Assembly (NCBI RefSeq): GCF_900130055.1
Contig: NZ_FQXU01000005.1
Location: 372,001-436,000 of the forward strand
Source: Clostridium intestinale DSM 6191
Lineage (GTDB): Bacteria; Bacillota; Clostridia; Clostridiales; Clostridiaceae
Reading direction: 5' to 3'
DNA length: 64,000 nt
The notes under the pieces were generated by a model. The model saw only the letters and a list, made by a program, of their open reading frames with translations. It was not told the origin of the DNA and did not search any database. Shown in pieces: positions 33,493-42,452 of the stretch; positions within the stretch are counted from its first letter, which is position 1, and each line of letters begins with the position of its first letter. The translations under genes and the position numbers were made by a program.

Positions 33493-33900
33493 ATGAGAAA
33501 ATCTATGGCGAATATATCAGAATCAACATATAATTTAATCAAAAGTGGATTAAATGCTTCTTCATTAAGAGGAGAAATTATATCGAATAATATATCTAAC
33601 ATTAATACAGCAAATTTTAAAAGAAGCTATGTATCTTTTGAAGATCAATTTAAAAAGAGTTCTAGTGAATTATCATTAAAGGTAACTAAAAACAAACACA
33701 TAACTGATAACAACGCTTATGGTACAGCTAAAGTCTTAAAAGATGAAAGTACAAGCATGAGGACAGATGGAAACAATGTAGATTTAGAACTTGAAAAAAC
33801 TAATCAGGCAGCTAATACTATGCTTTATAATGCCTTAGTTACTTCAGCTAATGGAAAGATAAGCAATTTAAGATATGTTATAACAGGTGGAGGTAAATAA
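33493..33900 (+). CDS. flgB: FlgB proximal rod protein
   Basis: 135 residues: [34 protein letters not shown] is the rod-protein N-terminal motif, and the end [24 protein letters not shown] is typical of FlgB. First gene of the long fla operon. ATG 33493 lies close to GAGAGG; ATG 33505 is a possible later start. Confidence 0.93.
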   Translation: MRKSMANISESTYNLIKSGLNASSLRGEIISNNISNINTANFKRSYVSFEDQFKKSSSELSLKVTKNKHITDNNAYGTAKVLKDESTSMRTDGNNVDLELEKTNQAANTMLYNALVTSANGKISNLRYVITGGGK

Positions 33901-33902
33901 TT

Positions 33903-34307
33903 ATGAGTATGTTTAATGCATTAAAGATAAGTTCTTCAGGATTAACTGCTGAAAGACTTAGAATGGATACAATTTCATCAAATATAGCTAATGTAAACAC
34001 TACTAGAGGTGAAGATGGAAAACCTTATGTAAGAAAAATAGCTGTATTTAAAGAAATTTTAGATAATAAAACAGGTGGAGCAGGGGTAAAGGCTGAGAAG
34101 ATAGTTGATGATCCATCTCCATTAAGAAAAGAGTATGACCCTTCACACCCAGATGCTGATGAAGAAGGTTACGTAACACTTCCAAATGTGAATATATTAA
34201 ATGAAATGGCGGATATGATTTCAGCTTCAAGATCTTATGAAGCAAACATAGATACATTAAATGCAAATAAAAGTATGTTTATGAAAGCACTAGAAATAGG
34301 AAGGTAG
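33903..34307 (+). CDS. flgC: FlgC proximal rod protein
   Basis: 134 residues: [35 protein letters not shown] start, a [34 protein letters not shown] end, the FlgC signature. The gap from flgB is two bases. Confidence 0.96.
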   Translation: MSMFNALKISSSGLTAERLRMDTISSNIANVNTTRGEDGKPYVRKIAVFKEILDNKTGGAGVKAEKIVDDPSPLRKEYDPSHPDADEEGYVTLPNVNILNEMADMISASRSYEANIDTLNANKSMFMKALEIGR

Positions 34308-34316
34308 GTATAATAC

Positions 34317-34622
34317 GTGAAGATAAATTCATTCATTCCAAATGAACAGATTTTTAATACAAGTAATGAAAGTAAAAATAACAAAATAAGTGAAGCTGGT
34401 GGAAGTGATTTCTTTAAGATATTAAAGGACAAGCTAAACGAGGTAAATGAACAGCAGGTTAATGCTGATGAAATGACAACCAAGATGATTCAAGGTGAAG
34501 ATGTTGAAGTACACGATGTTATGCTTGCAGCAGCAGAAGCTCAAACTTCTCTACAACTAGCAGTACAAGTTAGAAATAAAATAGTTGAGGCTATCCAAGA
34601 AATAAATAGAATGCAGATATAA
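34317..34622 (+). CDS. fliE: FliE MS-ring/rod junction protein
   Basis: 101 residues: FFKILKDKLNEVNEQQVNADEMTTKMIQGEDVEVHDVMLAAAEAQTSLQLAVQVRNKIVEAIQEI covers the whole FliE domain. Starts at GTG 34317 after AGGTAGG. Confidence 0.95.
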   Translation: MKINSFIPNEQIFNTSNESKNNKISEAGGSDFFKILKDKLNEVNEQQVNADEMTTKMIQGEDVEVHDVMLAAAEAQTSLQLAVQVRNKIVEAIQEINRMQI

Positions 34623-34644
34623 TGATAACAGTGAGGAGTTAATA

Positions 34645-36207
34645 ATGGAGAAAATAAAAGAGATTATAAAGAAGTTCCAAGAGAAATTTAAGTCTCTTTC
34701 AAAAGGAGTTAAAATTTCTCTGATTATTGCCCTAGTTGCATTAGTAGTTGGTATTATAACCTTCAGTTTTTACTCAAGTAAAAATAAGTATGGTATTTTA
34801 TTTAGCGATTTGGAAGCAAGTGATGCACAAACTATAACAGCTAAGCTTAAAGAAGCAAAAGTTGATATGAAGATAGACGGGCAAAGCATTTTAGTACCAA
34901 AGGAAAAGGTAAGCGAACTTAGATTAGAACTAGCAACAGAAATTAAGTCCGGAAGTAAAGGCTATGAACTGATGGACCAAAGTAGTTCTTTTGGTATGAC
35001 AGATGAGGAATTTCAAGTAAAGAAAATACGAATGCTTCAAGGGGAATTAGAAAAAACTATAAAAAGTTTTTCTCAGATTGAAGCAGCAAGAGTACATATA
35101 ACCCCTGCACAAAGTTCAGTATTTGTTAAGGATAAAACACCTGGCAAGGCTGCTGTTTATATACAGTTAAAAGCAGGAAAAACCTTAGAAAACGATCAAG
35201 TAAAAAGTATAGTAGCATTAGTTTCAGGAAGTACAGAAAACATTCCAAACGAAAATGTTGAAGTTATGGATTCAGATATGAATCTTTTATCTAAAGGGTT
35301 GTTTGATGATAATGGCGTTGCAAGTTCAACCTCAGTAGACAAACAAAGAGCAGCTGAAAAGCAGTTTGAAAAAGAACTACAACAAGCAATTATAGCTTTA
35401 TATGAGCCAGTTTTAGGTAAAGGGAAAATATCAGCTCAAGTTAATGCTGATTTAGATTTTGATTCAACTTCTCAAACACAACTTGTTATAGATCCTAACA
35501 AGGTTATAGTGAGTCAAGAAACCTCTAAAGATGTTAATCAAAATGGAACAACAACAAATGGAGCAAGTCCAGTTGATAATAATTCGAGCAACACAATAGA
35601 AACAGAAAATGGTTCAGGTACTTCATCAAGTGAAAAACAAACTACTAATTATGAATCAGGTAGAACAGAAACTAAAACAATAAAAGCTGAAGGCGGAATA
35701 AGAAGAGTTACAGCATCTGTTATGGTAGATGGAAACTTAGATGCAGCTACTCAAGAGCAGATGAGTAAATCTATAGCTAATGCTATAGGGCTTAAAGCAG
35801 ATAGAGGAGATGAAATATCAGTTATCGGTATGACGTTTGATCCAAGTGCAAACCAAGAAGCTAAAGCTCAACTAGATGCTATGCAAGAAGAGATAGCTAA
35901 ACAAGAAAGAATGACCTTAATAAGAAATATTGCTATAGGAGCTGGTATAGGAATTATAGCTATAATAGCACTTATCCTATTCTTAAGAAGCAGAAGAAAG
36001 AAAGATGCTACTGATGAACCACATATCCTAGACATAGTTGTAGGAGAACAAATAAAACCTAAAGAACCAGTGGTTTATAATCCAATAGATTTTGAACCTA
36101 ACGATGAAGCGAGTCACATAGAAAGTGAAGTTAAAAAATACGCAAAGGAAAAACCAGAACAAGTAGTTGAAATACTTAAGTCTTGGCTTAATGAAAGAGA
36201 GAGGTGA
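34645..36207 (+). CDS. fliF: FliF MS-ring protein
   Basis: 520 residues. A membrane helix (about 24-46), the YscJ/FliF ring domain (NKYGILFSDLEASDAQTITAKL; ARVHITPAQSSVF), a Ser/Thr/Asn-rich loop (about 295-340), a second ring part, a second membrane helix (about 430-450) and the C-terminal FliG-binding tail (KKYAKEKPEQVVEILKSWLNE). FliF anchors the basal body in the membrane and houses the export gate. Confidence 0.96.
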   Translation: MEKIKEIIKKFQEKFKSLSKGVKISLIIALVALVVGIITFSFYSSKNKYGILFSDLEASDAQTITAKLKEAKVDMKIDGQSILVPKEKVSELRLELATEIKSGSKGYELMDQSSSFGMTDEEFQVKKIRMLQGELEKTIKSFSQIEAARVHITPAQSSVFVKDKTPGKAAVYIQLKAGKTLENDQVKSIVALVSGSTENIPNENVEVMDSDMNLLSKGLFDDNGVASSTSVDKQRAAEKQFEKELQQAIIALYEPVLGKGKISAQVNADLDFDSTSQTQLVIDPNKVIVSQETSKDVNQNGTTTNGASPVDNNSSNTIETENGSGTSSSEKQTTNYESGRTETKTIKAEGGIRRVTASVMVDGNLDAATQEQMSKSIANAIGLKADRGDEISVIGMTFDPSANQEAKAQLDAMQEEIAKQERMTLIRNIAIGAGIGIIAIIALILFLRSRRKKDATDEPHILDIVVGEQIKPKEPVVYNPIDFEPNDEASHIESEVKKYAKEKPEQVVEILKSWLNERER

Positions 36208-36211
36208 TTGA

Positions 36212-37225
36212 GTGGCTAAAGATACAAAACTAACTGGAGTTCAAAAGGCTGCAATACTTTTTATTACTTTAGGACCAGAGGCATCCTCATCCATAATAAA
36301 AAAATTGCCAGAAAGTGAAATTCAAAAAATAACTTATGAAATAGCTAACATAACCTCAGTTACATCTGAACAAAGACATGGTATATTAGACGAATTTGTA
36401 GAGATGAACAAAGCTAGAGACTATCTTTTAGAAGGTGGTATGGATTATGCAAGAGTATTACTTTCTAAAGCTTTAGGTGCTCAAAGAGCTGAGGAGATAT
36501 TAGAGAAGGTTTCTGATGCTACAGCTCAATATAGACCTTTTGCAATAGCAAGAAAAGCAGATTCTCAGCAGCTTTTAAATGTAATAATTAATGAGCATCC
36601 TCAAACAATAGCTTTAATACTATGTTATCTTCAGGCAGATAAGTCAGCTCAAGTTTTAGCTGAACTACCAGAAGAGATACAATCAGAGGTTGCATACAGA
36701 ATAGCTACAATGAGTAATACTTCTCCAATGGTAATCAAAGAAATCGAAAAAGTTCTAGAAGGTAAGTTATCATCTGTAATTAGAACAGAAATGACTACCT
36801 TAGGTGGAGTAGATACCCTTGTTGATATATTAAACCAAGTTGATAGAACTACTGAAAAGAATATTACAGAAAGCTTAGAGAGAGAAGATGCAGAGTTAGC
36901 TGATAGAATTAAGAGTTCTATGTTTGTATTTGAAGATATCATCACTCTTGATGATGTATCTATTCAAAGAGTTCTTAGAGAAACAGATGCTAAAGAACTT
37001 GCACTTGCTCTTAAAGGATGTTCAGAAAGCGTTGCTGAAGCTATATTTAGAAATCAATCTAAGAGAGCCGCTGCTTCATTGAAAGAAGATATGGAATTCT
37101 TAGGACCAGTAAGACTTATGGATGTTGAAAAGGCTCAACAAAAGATTGTTTCAGTAATTAGAAGACTAGATGAAGCCGGAGAAATAATAATTTCAAGAGG
37201 TGGAGAAGATGCGCTCATCTTATAG
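36212..37225 (+). CDS. fliG: FliG motor switch protein
   Basis: 337 residues: GVQKAAILFITLGPEASSSI start; middle EHPQTIALILCYLQADKSAQVLAELPEE; C-terminal torque helix region DVSIQRVLRETDAKELALALKG with the charged residues that meet MotA. GTG start after GAGAGGTG. The 3' end overlaps fliH. Confidence 0.96.
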   Translation: MAKDTKLTGVQKAAILFITLGPEASSSIIKKLPESEIQKITYEIANITSVTSEQRHGILDEFVEMNKARDYLLEGGMDYARVLLSKALGAQRAEEILEKVSDATAQYRPFAIARKADSQQLLNVIINEHPQTIALILCYLQADKSAQVLAELPEEIQSEVAYRIATMSNTSPMVIKEIEKVLEGKLSSVIRTEMTTLGGVDTLVDILNQVDRTTEKNITESLEREDAELADRIKSSMFVFEDIITLDDVSIQRVLRETDAKELALALKGCSESVAEAIFRNQSKRAAASLKEDMEFLGPVRLMDVEKAQQKIVSVIRRLDEAGEIIISRGGEDALIL

Positions 37226-37973
37226 TGTAATAAAAAAAGATAACTTAAAATCAGGTGAACAAAAAGTAATAACAACTAGCTATACTTCTGTTTCTAAAGC
37301 TTCCTTTAGTGAGGATGGCTCTGGAGCGGACAATAGAGATGACATAATGCAAAGTTTCAATTCCATAGGTGAGAATATTGTAAAAAATGCTAGAAGAGAA
37401 AGAGACAATATTTTATATAAGGTTATGGAAGAAGCAAAAACTATAGAAAAAGAAGCTTATGAAAAGGGATATGCACAAGGCGAAAGTAATGGCTATGAAG
37501 ATGGTCACGAAAAAGGCTATAGGGAAGCTTATGATGGAACTATAGTAAAGGCACAAGAAGAAGCAAACAGATTAATAAGTGAAGCCAACGAAGTTCTTTT
37601 AAAGTCTAATGATGTCTATACCAAGTATTTAGAAGATAAGAAAAAAGAAATAGTCAATCTTGCTATAAATATTGCAGAGTCAGTTTTAAAAAGAGAGTTA
37701 GGAAAAGAAAATGGTATAGATGAATTAGTAAAAGAATACATAGAAGCTTCAAAAGGGAATAAAGTTTTTTTAATAAAGTTTAATAAAAAACATAGTGAAA
37801 GTATAAAAGCTCATGTTCAAGAGTGGAAAAGTTATTATGGTATTGAAGAAATTCATCTAATTGAAGATGAAAGTATTCTAGAAGGAAATGCTGAGATACA
37901 TAAAGATAACGGCAAATGTATAGTTGGAATTGATATAGGTATGGAAAAGATTAGAGATGCTTTAATTGGGTAG
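37209..37973 (+). CDS. fliH: FliH export ATPase regulator
   Basis: 254 residues. A Gly/Tyr/Glu repeat EKGYAQGESNGYEDGHEKGY (GxxxG-type helix) and the FliH domain EIVNLAINIAESVLKRELG to the end. FliH holds FliI at the export gate. GAGGTGGAG before ATG 37209 lies within the end of fliG (17-base overlap); a GTG at 37200 is in frame but part of the ribosome site. Confidence 0.9.
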   Translation: MRSSYSVIKKDNLKSGEQKVITTSYTSVSKASFSEDGSGADNRDDIMQSFNSIGENIVKNARRERDNILYKVMEEAKTIEKEAYEKGYAQGESNGYEDGHEKGYREAYDGTIVKAQEEANRLISEANEVLLKSNDVYTKYLEDKKKEIVNLAINIAESVLKRELGKENGIDELVKEYIEASKGNKVFLIKFNKKHSESIKAHVQEWKSYYGIEEIHLIEDESILEGNAEIHKDNGKCIVGIDIGMEKIRDALIG

Positions 37974-37981
37974 GTGAATAT

Positions 37982-39286
37982 ATGATTTCAATAGATTTTG
38001 AGCTTTTAAATAAAAAGGTTAAGGAATTATCCCCTACATACATAGAAGGAAAAGTTAAAAAGATTATAGGATTAACTGTTGAAGTTGAGGGCATTAAAGC
38101 CTTTGTAGGTGAACTTTGTACAATCTATAATGAGAGAAATATTCCTATAAAGTGTGAAGTTGTAGGATTTAAGGATAATGAAGTTATACTTATGCCACTT
38201 GGAGAACTTAGTGGGATATCACCAGGTTGTAAAGTGGTTCCAGAGAGAAAACCTCTTAGCGTAAAGTGTAGTGATAATCTTTTAGGTAAAGTATTAGATG
38301 GATTAGGAAATCCACTTAATGAAGATGAAATAGGTTTTGGAGAAGATTATCCTTTAGATAATTCTCCTCCAGATCCATTAAAAAGAAGAAGAATAAAAGA
38401 TGTTCTTCCAACTGGGGTTAGAGCTATAGATGGATTCTTAACCTGCGGAGAAGGTCAGAGAATTGGGATATTTGCAGGTAGTGGAGTTGGTAAAAGTACT
38501 ACCTTAGGTATGATAGCTAGAGAAGCTAAAGCAGACATAAATGTCATAGCATTAATCGGAGAAAGAGGTAGAGAGGTTTTAGACTTTATTCAAGCTGATC
38601 TTGGAGAAGAAGGAATGAAAAAGTCAGTAGTAGTATGTGCAACCTCAGATAAACCTGCACTTATAAGATTAAAAGGAGCACTTACAGCTACAGCAATAGC
38701 TGAATATTTCAGAGATCAAGGTAAGAAGGTTATCCTTATGATGGACTCTGTTACTAGATTTGCAATGGCTCAAAGAGAAGTAGGGTTAGCTATAGGAGAA
38801 CCTCCAGCAACTAAAGGCTATACTCCTTCAGTTTTTGCTAAACTTCCTATACTTATGGAGAGATCAGGAACTTCAGATAAAGGTTCAATAACAGCTTTTT
38901 ATACAGTTTTGGTTGATGGGGATGATTTTAATGAACCTATTGCCGATGCGGTAAGAGGTATATTGGATGGACATATAGTTTTATCTAGAGCTTTAGCTCA
39001 TAAAAATCACTACCCGGCTATTGATATTCTTAACTCGGTTTCAAGACTTATGCCATCTATTGCAGAAGATAATCATAAAGATGCTGCATCGAAGGCTAGG
39101 GATTTGTTAGCTACTTATAAGGAAGCAGAGGATTTAATCAATATAGGTGCTTATGTCAGTGGAAGTAACAAAAAAATTGACATAGCCGTTCAATATAATC
39201 CTTACATTGAGAAGTTCTTAAAGCAAGGGATAAAAGAAAAATGTGGGTTTGATGAAAGTGTTAGAACATTAACATCAATGTTCTAG
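37982..39286 (+). CDS. fliI: FliI flagellar export ATPase
   Basis: 434 residues. Walker A GIFAGSGVGKST (about residue 161), Walker B VILMMDSVTRFAMAQRE, and GYTPSVFAKLPILMERSG, all F1-type ATPase signatures of FliI. It unfolds and feeds export cargo with FliH and FliJ. Confidence 0.97.
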   Translation: MISIDFELLNKKVKELSPTYIEGKVKKIIGLTVEVEGIKAFVGELCTIYNERNIPIKCEVVGFKDNEVILMPLGELSGISPGCKVVPERKPLSVKCSDNLLGKVLDGLGNPLNEDEIGFGEDYPLDNSPPDPLKRRRIKDVLPTGVRAIDGFLTCGEGQRIGIFAGSGVGKSTTLGMIAREAKADINVIALIGERGREVLDFIQADLGEEGMKKSVVVCATSDKPALIRLKGALTATAIAEYFRDQGKKVILMMDSVTRFAMAQREVGLAIGEPPATKGYTPSVFAKLPILMERSGTSDKGSITAFYTVLVDGDDFNEPIADAVRGILDGHIVLSRALAHKNHYPAIDILNSVSRLMPSIAEDNHKDAASKARDLLATYKEAEDLINIGAYVSGSNKKIDIAVQYNPYIEKFLKQGIKEKCGFDESVRTLTSMF

Positions 39287-39297
39287 ATGGAGGAAAG

Positions 39298-39738
39298 ATG
39301 GCTGATAGATTTGTTTTTGGTCTAGAAAAATTATTAGACATAAGGGTTAAAAAAGAAGAAGAGTCTATAAGAGAGTTTCAAGAGGTAACAAGACAAAAGA
39401 AGATTGTTGAAGACCATCTAACTTCTCTAAAAGATGATTATGAAAAACATAAGGGAATAAAAAAAGGTGAAAGTGTAGTCTACCAAAAGATAAAAAGAAA
39501 CTATCTAATGGCACTTACTCAAGGAATAGACCAAACTGAAAGAGAGTTAGTTGATAAAAGTAAGCAAGTTGACTACAAAAGAGAGATAGTAAAACAAAAG
39601 ACTGTAGATAGAAAAACTGTAGAACTACTAAAGGATAAAAAGTTTCAAGCCTTTAAACAAGAGCAAGATAGGGTAGAGAGAGTTAGTAATGATGAATTCG
39701 CTCTATATTCATATTTTAGAAATAGTGAAAGGGGGTGA
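39298..39738 (+). CDS. fliJ: FliJ export chaperone
   Basis: 146 residues, one long coiled coil (FGLEKLLDIRVKKEEESIREF start). Size, coiled coil and place between fliI and fliK define it; sequence conservation is low. GATGGAGGAAAG precedes the ATG. Confidence 0.87.
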   Translation: MADRFVFGLEKLLDIRVKKEEESIREFQEVTRQKKIVEDHLTSLKDDYEKHKGIKKGESVVYQKIKRNYLMALTQGIDQTERELVDKSKQVDYKREIVKQKTVDRKTVELLKDKKFQAFKQEQDRVERVSNDEFALYSYFRNSERG

Positions 39739-39745
39739 GAAATAA

Positions 39746-41290
39746 GTGAATATTAGTCAGATAAACTATACGCCAGACTTTAAAGTAGATAATACTTCTT
39801 ATAAGGCAACTACTGAAAGTAGTGACAAAAAGAGTTTTAAGGATACTTTAGATAAAAGTACAGGTGTAGATAAAACCACTAAGAAGGTTGAAAACAATGA
39901 ATCGAGTAAACCTAAAGATGTTGAAAATACAAATGAAGTAAAAAAAGAAGCAGTTAAAAACGATGAAACTAAAGTAGAAAACAAAGTTGAAACAACATCA
40001 AATAAAAAATCAACAGAAACTTCGAAATCAGATGAAGTTTCAAAAGAAGAAATTAAACCAAATTTCCTGGGAAATAAAGATGAAGAAGTTAATGAGGTTG
40101 TGATATCTACTTTAAGCAGTTTATTGAACCTACTTAATACAATTAAAAATCAAATTACTACTTCAGAAGTAAAGTCTGGGGAAGTTTCTACAGAGTTAAG
40201 TAGTTTAGTAACTAAGTTAGTAAATGGAGAAGTAACTTTAAAGGATGTATTATCCAATCCAAAACTATCATCTGATTTAAAAGAAGCGTTTAAAGCTAAC
40301 AACTTTGACAATCTACCTAATGAAAAAGATGCTAAGTTAGGACAAGAAGTTATGAAACTTTTTAATTTAGAATTAACTGATGAAGTTAAAACAAGTGATA
40401 TAAAAACTCTAGTGGACAATTTAGTAGCTAAGGTTTCAGAAGTTTTAGATAATGCTTCAACTAATAAGATGGTTAAAAATTTAGAGCAAAAACCAACAGT
40501 ATTAGATAAATTAACTACACTAATTAGTAAAGAGTTAGAAGTGCCTGTAACTAAAGTTGAAACTAATGCCAAAACAAATGAACTTCAAAGTTTGTTAAAT
40601 GAACAACCTAAAAAAAGTGATTTTGATGTATTAGAACCAAAAGTTCAATATAGAACTACTGAAACTAATTCAAACTCAGTTAAAGTTGACCAAGAAGATA
40701 AAGTTAGTTACACAAAGTCAGAAACTACTGCTAAAGAAGATAAGTTTTTAAGTGGACTTCTTAGCGATAATAGTAAAGATGAAAAAACTTTACCAAAAGT
40801 AATTCAATTTACACCACTTAACAGTACAACTACTGCAAGTAATGTTTCAAATGAAACACCTGTAGTATCTAAAAATACAGTTGTACAAGATGTAATAAAG
40901 ACTTTTAAGTACATGGAAGACAATAGTTTAAAAGAACTTACTGTTAAGATTAAACCTAAAGAGTTAGGCGAAATAACTATAAAGCTAATAACTCAAGGTG
41001 AAATTATGAAAGCAAGTATAAATGCATCTAATAAGGAAACTTATGATTTATTAAGCTCCAAAGTTCCAGAAATAAAACATGCATTAAATACTCAAAACAT
41101 TAAAATTGAAGATGTAAATATAGATTTTAATGATAGTTTTCAATCATTCCAATCTGGAGAAGGTAACTTTTCTAGAGAAGAAAGAAACAGTTCACAAAAC
41201 ACTACTAAATACTCTGCTAAAGATAGTATAGAAGCTACAGATGCAGAAGATAATTTAGAAACCTTAAATAATTTAAATATTTTAGCATAG
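39746..41290 (+). CDS. fliK: FliK hook-length control protein
   Basis: 514 residues. The first 350 residues are a Lys/Glu/Ser/Thr-rich disordered ruler region. The conserved C-terminal hook domain is LTVKIKPKELGEITIKLITQGEIMKASINASN (about 395-460), which signals FlhB to switch export from hook to filament. The gene starts at GTG 39746 after GGGGGTGAG. A long ruler fits the enlarged hook protein made by this operon. Confidence 0.9.
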   Translation: MNISQINYTPDFKVDNTSYKATTESSDKKSFKDTLDKSTGVDKTTKKVENNESSKPKDVENTNEVKKEAVKNDETKVENKVETTSNKKSTETSKSDEVSKEEIKPNFLGNKDEEVNEVVISTLSSLLNLLNTIKNQITTSEVKSGEVSTELSSLVTKLVNGEVTLKDVLSNPKLSSDLKEAFKANNFDNLPNEKDAKLGQEVMKLFNLELTDEVKTSDIKTLVDNLVAKVSEVLDNASTNKMVKNLEQKPTVLDKLTTLISKELEVPVTKVETNAKTNELQSLLNEQPKKSDFDVLEPKVQYRTTETNSNSVKVDQEDKVSYTKSETTAKEDKFLSGLLSDNSKDEKTLPKVIQFTPLNSTTTASNVSNETPVVSKNTVVQDVIKTFKYMEDNSLKELTVKIKPKELGEITIKLITQGEIMKASINASNKETYDLLSSKVPEIKHALNTQNIKIEDVNIDFNDSFQSFQSGEGNFSREERNSSQNTTKYSAKDSIEATDAEDNLETLNNLNILA

Positions 41291-41301
41291 GAGGGAAAAG
41301 A

Positions 41302-41976
41302 ATGGCTTCAACAAGTGCAATTGGATACAATGGATCCGCTACTGCAACGGATAGAGGAACTAAGATAGTGAAAGCTGGTAGTGATTTAAATAAAAACTCA
41401 TTTCTAAAGATATTAGCAGCAGAGTTATCCAATCAAGATCCAACAGCTAATGTAGATTCAACTCAATACATATCTCAGATGGCTCAGTTTACATCAATGG
41501 AGCAGATGGCAAATCTTAATACTACAATGTCAGGCTTTGCTAATCAATCATTAGTTGGAAAAGGTGTAACAGTAAATGTATTAGATAGTGAAGGTAATCC
41601 TTATACAGGAGTTGTTAATGCGGTTACGACTCAAAATGGCTCTACAACACTGTCTGTAACAGTAAATGAAAAAGGAACTAATGTTGAAAAGAATTTTGAT
41701 TTAAACACAGTGGTAAGCGTTGTAAATGTACCAGACTACTCATTACCTGTTCTTACTAATTTAAATGGAAACATGAGCTTTTTATTAGCATCAGGGTTTA
41801 TAGGTAAAAATGTTGAGTTAACTGAAAAAGACAGTAGCGATAAAAATATTAAAGGAACAGTTATTGGTGTAAGTAAAGATAATGGAGTTGTAAATATAAA
41901 GCTAAAAGTAGATGGCAGTGATGAAATATTGACAGTAAGTGTTGATAAAGTAAGCAAAGTAGAAAATAAAGAATAG
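41302..41976 (+). CDS. flgD: FlgD hook-cap scaffolding protein
   Basis: 224 residues: LNKNSFLKILAAELSNQDPTANVDSTQYISQMAQFTSMEQMANL is the FlgD N-terminal signature; the rest forms a Tudor/FnIII-like region. FlgD caps the hook while FlgE assembles. GGAGGG precedes the ATG. Confidence 0.95.
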   Translation: MASTSAIGYNGSATATDRGTKIVKAGSDLNKNSFLKILAAELSNQDPTANVDSTQYISQMAQFTSMEQMANLNTTMSGFANQSLVGKGVTVNVLDSEGNPYTGVVNAVTTQNGSTTLSVTVNEKGTNVEKNFDLNTVVSVVNVPDYSLPVLTNLNGNMSFLLASGFIGKNVELTEKDSSDKNIKGTVIGVSKDNGVVNIKLKVDGSDEILTVSVDKVSKVENKE

Positions 41977-41988
41977 AAGTGATTAAAG

Positions 41989-42375
41989 ATGGGCTATAGA
42001 ATAATTAATGGCAGAGCCTATCCTGTAGGAAATTTCCCAGAGTATAAAGATCCTGTTACTAAAAGTAGTAAGGTAACTGGAGAAACTTTTAAAGAAGTTT
42101 TAGATAGACAAATAGAAAAAACAAGTGGAGGGTTTACACTTTCCAAACATGCCGCAGAAAGATTGGACAATCTTAATTTTACAAAAGATGATTACAAGGA
42201 AATAGAAAGAGGATTAGGTAAGGCTAGAGAAAAAGGCTCAAAAAATACTCTTATGCTTTATAAAGATGTTGCTATAATAGCTTCAGTTCAAAATAACACC
42301 GTAATAACTGCTGTTGATAAAGAAAGATCAAAAGAAAATGTATTTACAAACGTAGATAGCGTAGTAATTTTATAG
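41989..42375 (+). CDS. Conserved flagellar-operon protein (TIGR02530-type)
   Basis: 128 residues: GFTLSKHAAERLDNLNFTKDDYKEIERGLGKAREKGSKNTLML and VAIIASVQNNTVITAVDK match the conserved protein found between flgD and flgE in many Firmicutes. Its function is not established; position suggests hook assembly. The stop lies in the first stem of the structured element described next. Confidence 0.88.
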   Translation: MGYRIINGRAYPVGNFPEYKDPVTKSSKVTGETFKEVLDRQIEKTSGGFTLSKHAAERLDNLNFTKDDYKEIERGLGKAREKGSKNTLMLYKDVAIIASVQNNTVITAVDKERSKENVFTNVDSVVIL

Positions 42376-42424
42376 GCTGGACCTTGGATAAGGAAGCCTT
42401 CACCTGCTGAATGATAGATGCAGG
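42374..42424 (+). ncRNA. Two-hairpin element in the flgE leader
   Basis: Hairpin one: AGGCT (42374-42378) with AGCCT (42395-42399), extended inside by CCTT (42382-42385) and AAGG (42390-42393) around GGAT. Hairpin two: CCTGC (42403-42407) with GCAGG (42420-42424). Local G+C is clearly above the surroundings. No T-run follows, so it is not a terminator; the flgE ribosome site TTGGAGG comes about 14 bases later. It does not match a riboswitch class I know. It could adjust hook-protein translation or be an RNA processing site. Confidence 0.5.
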
Positions 42425-42452
42425 AAAATAAAAAACTTGGAGGTAAGAAAAT

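Noticed and set aside
42374-42424. Cyclic di-GMP riboswitch before flgE
   Set aside because: Context is tempting, but the conserved bases and three-helix junction of the c-di-GMP-I class and the pseudoknot of class II are not visible.
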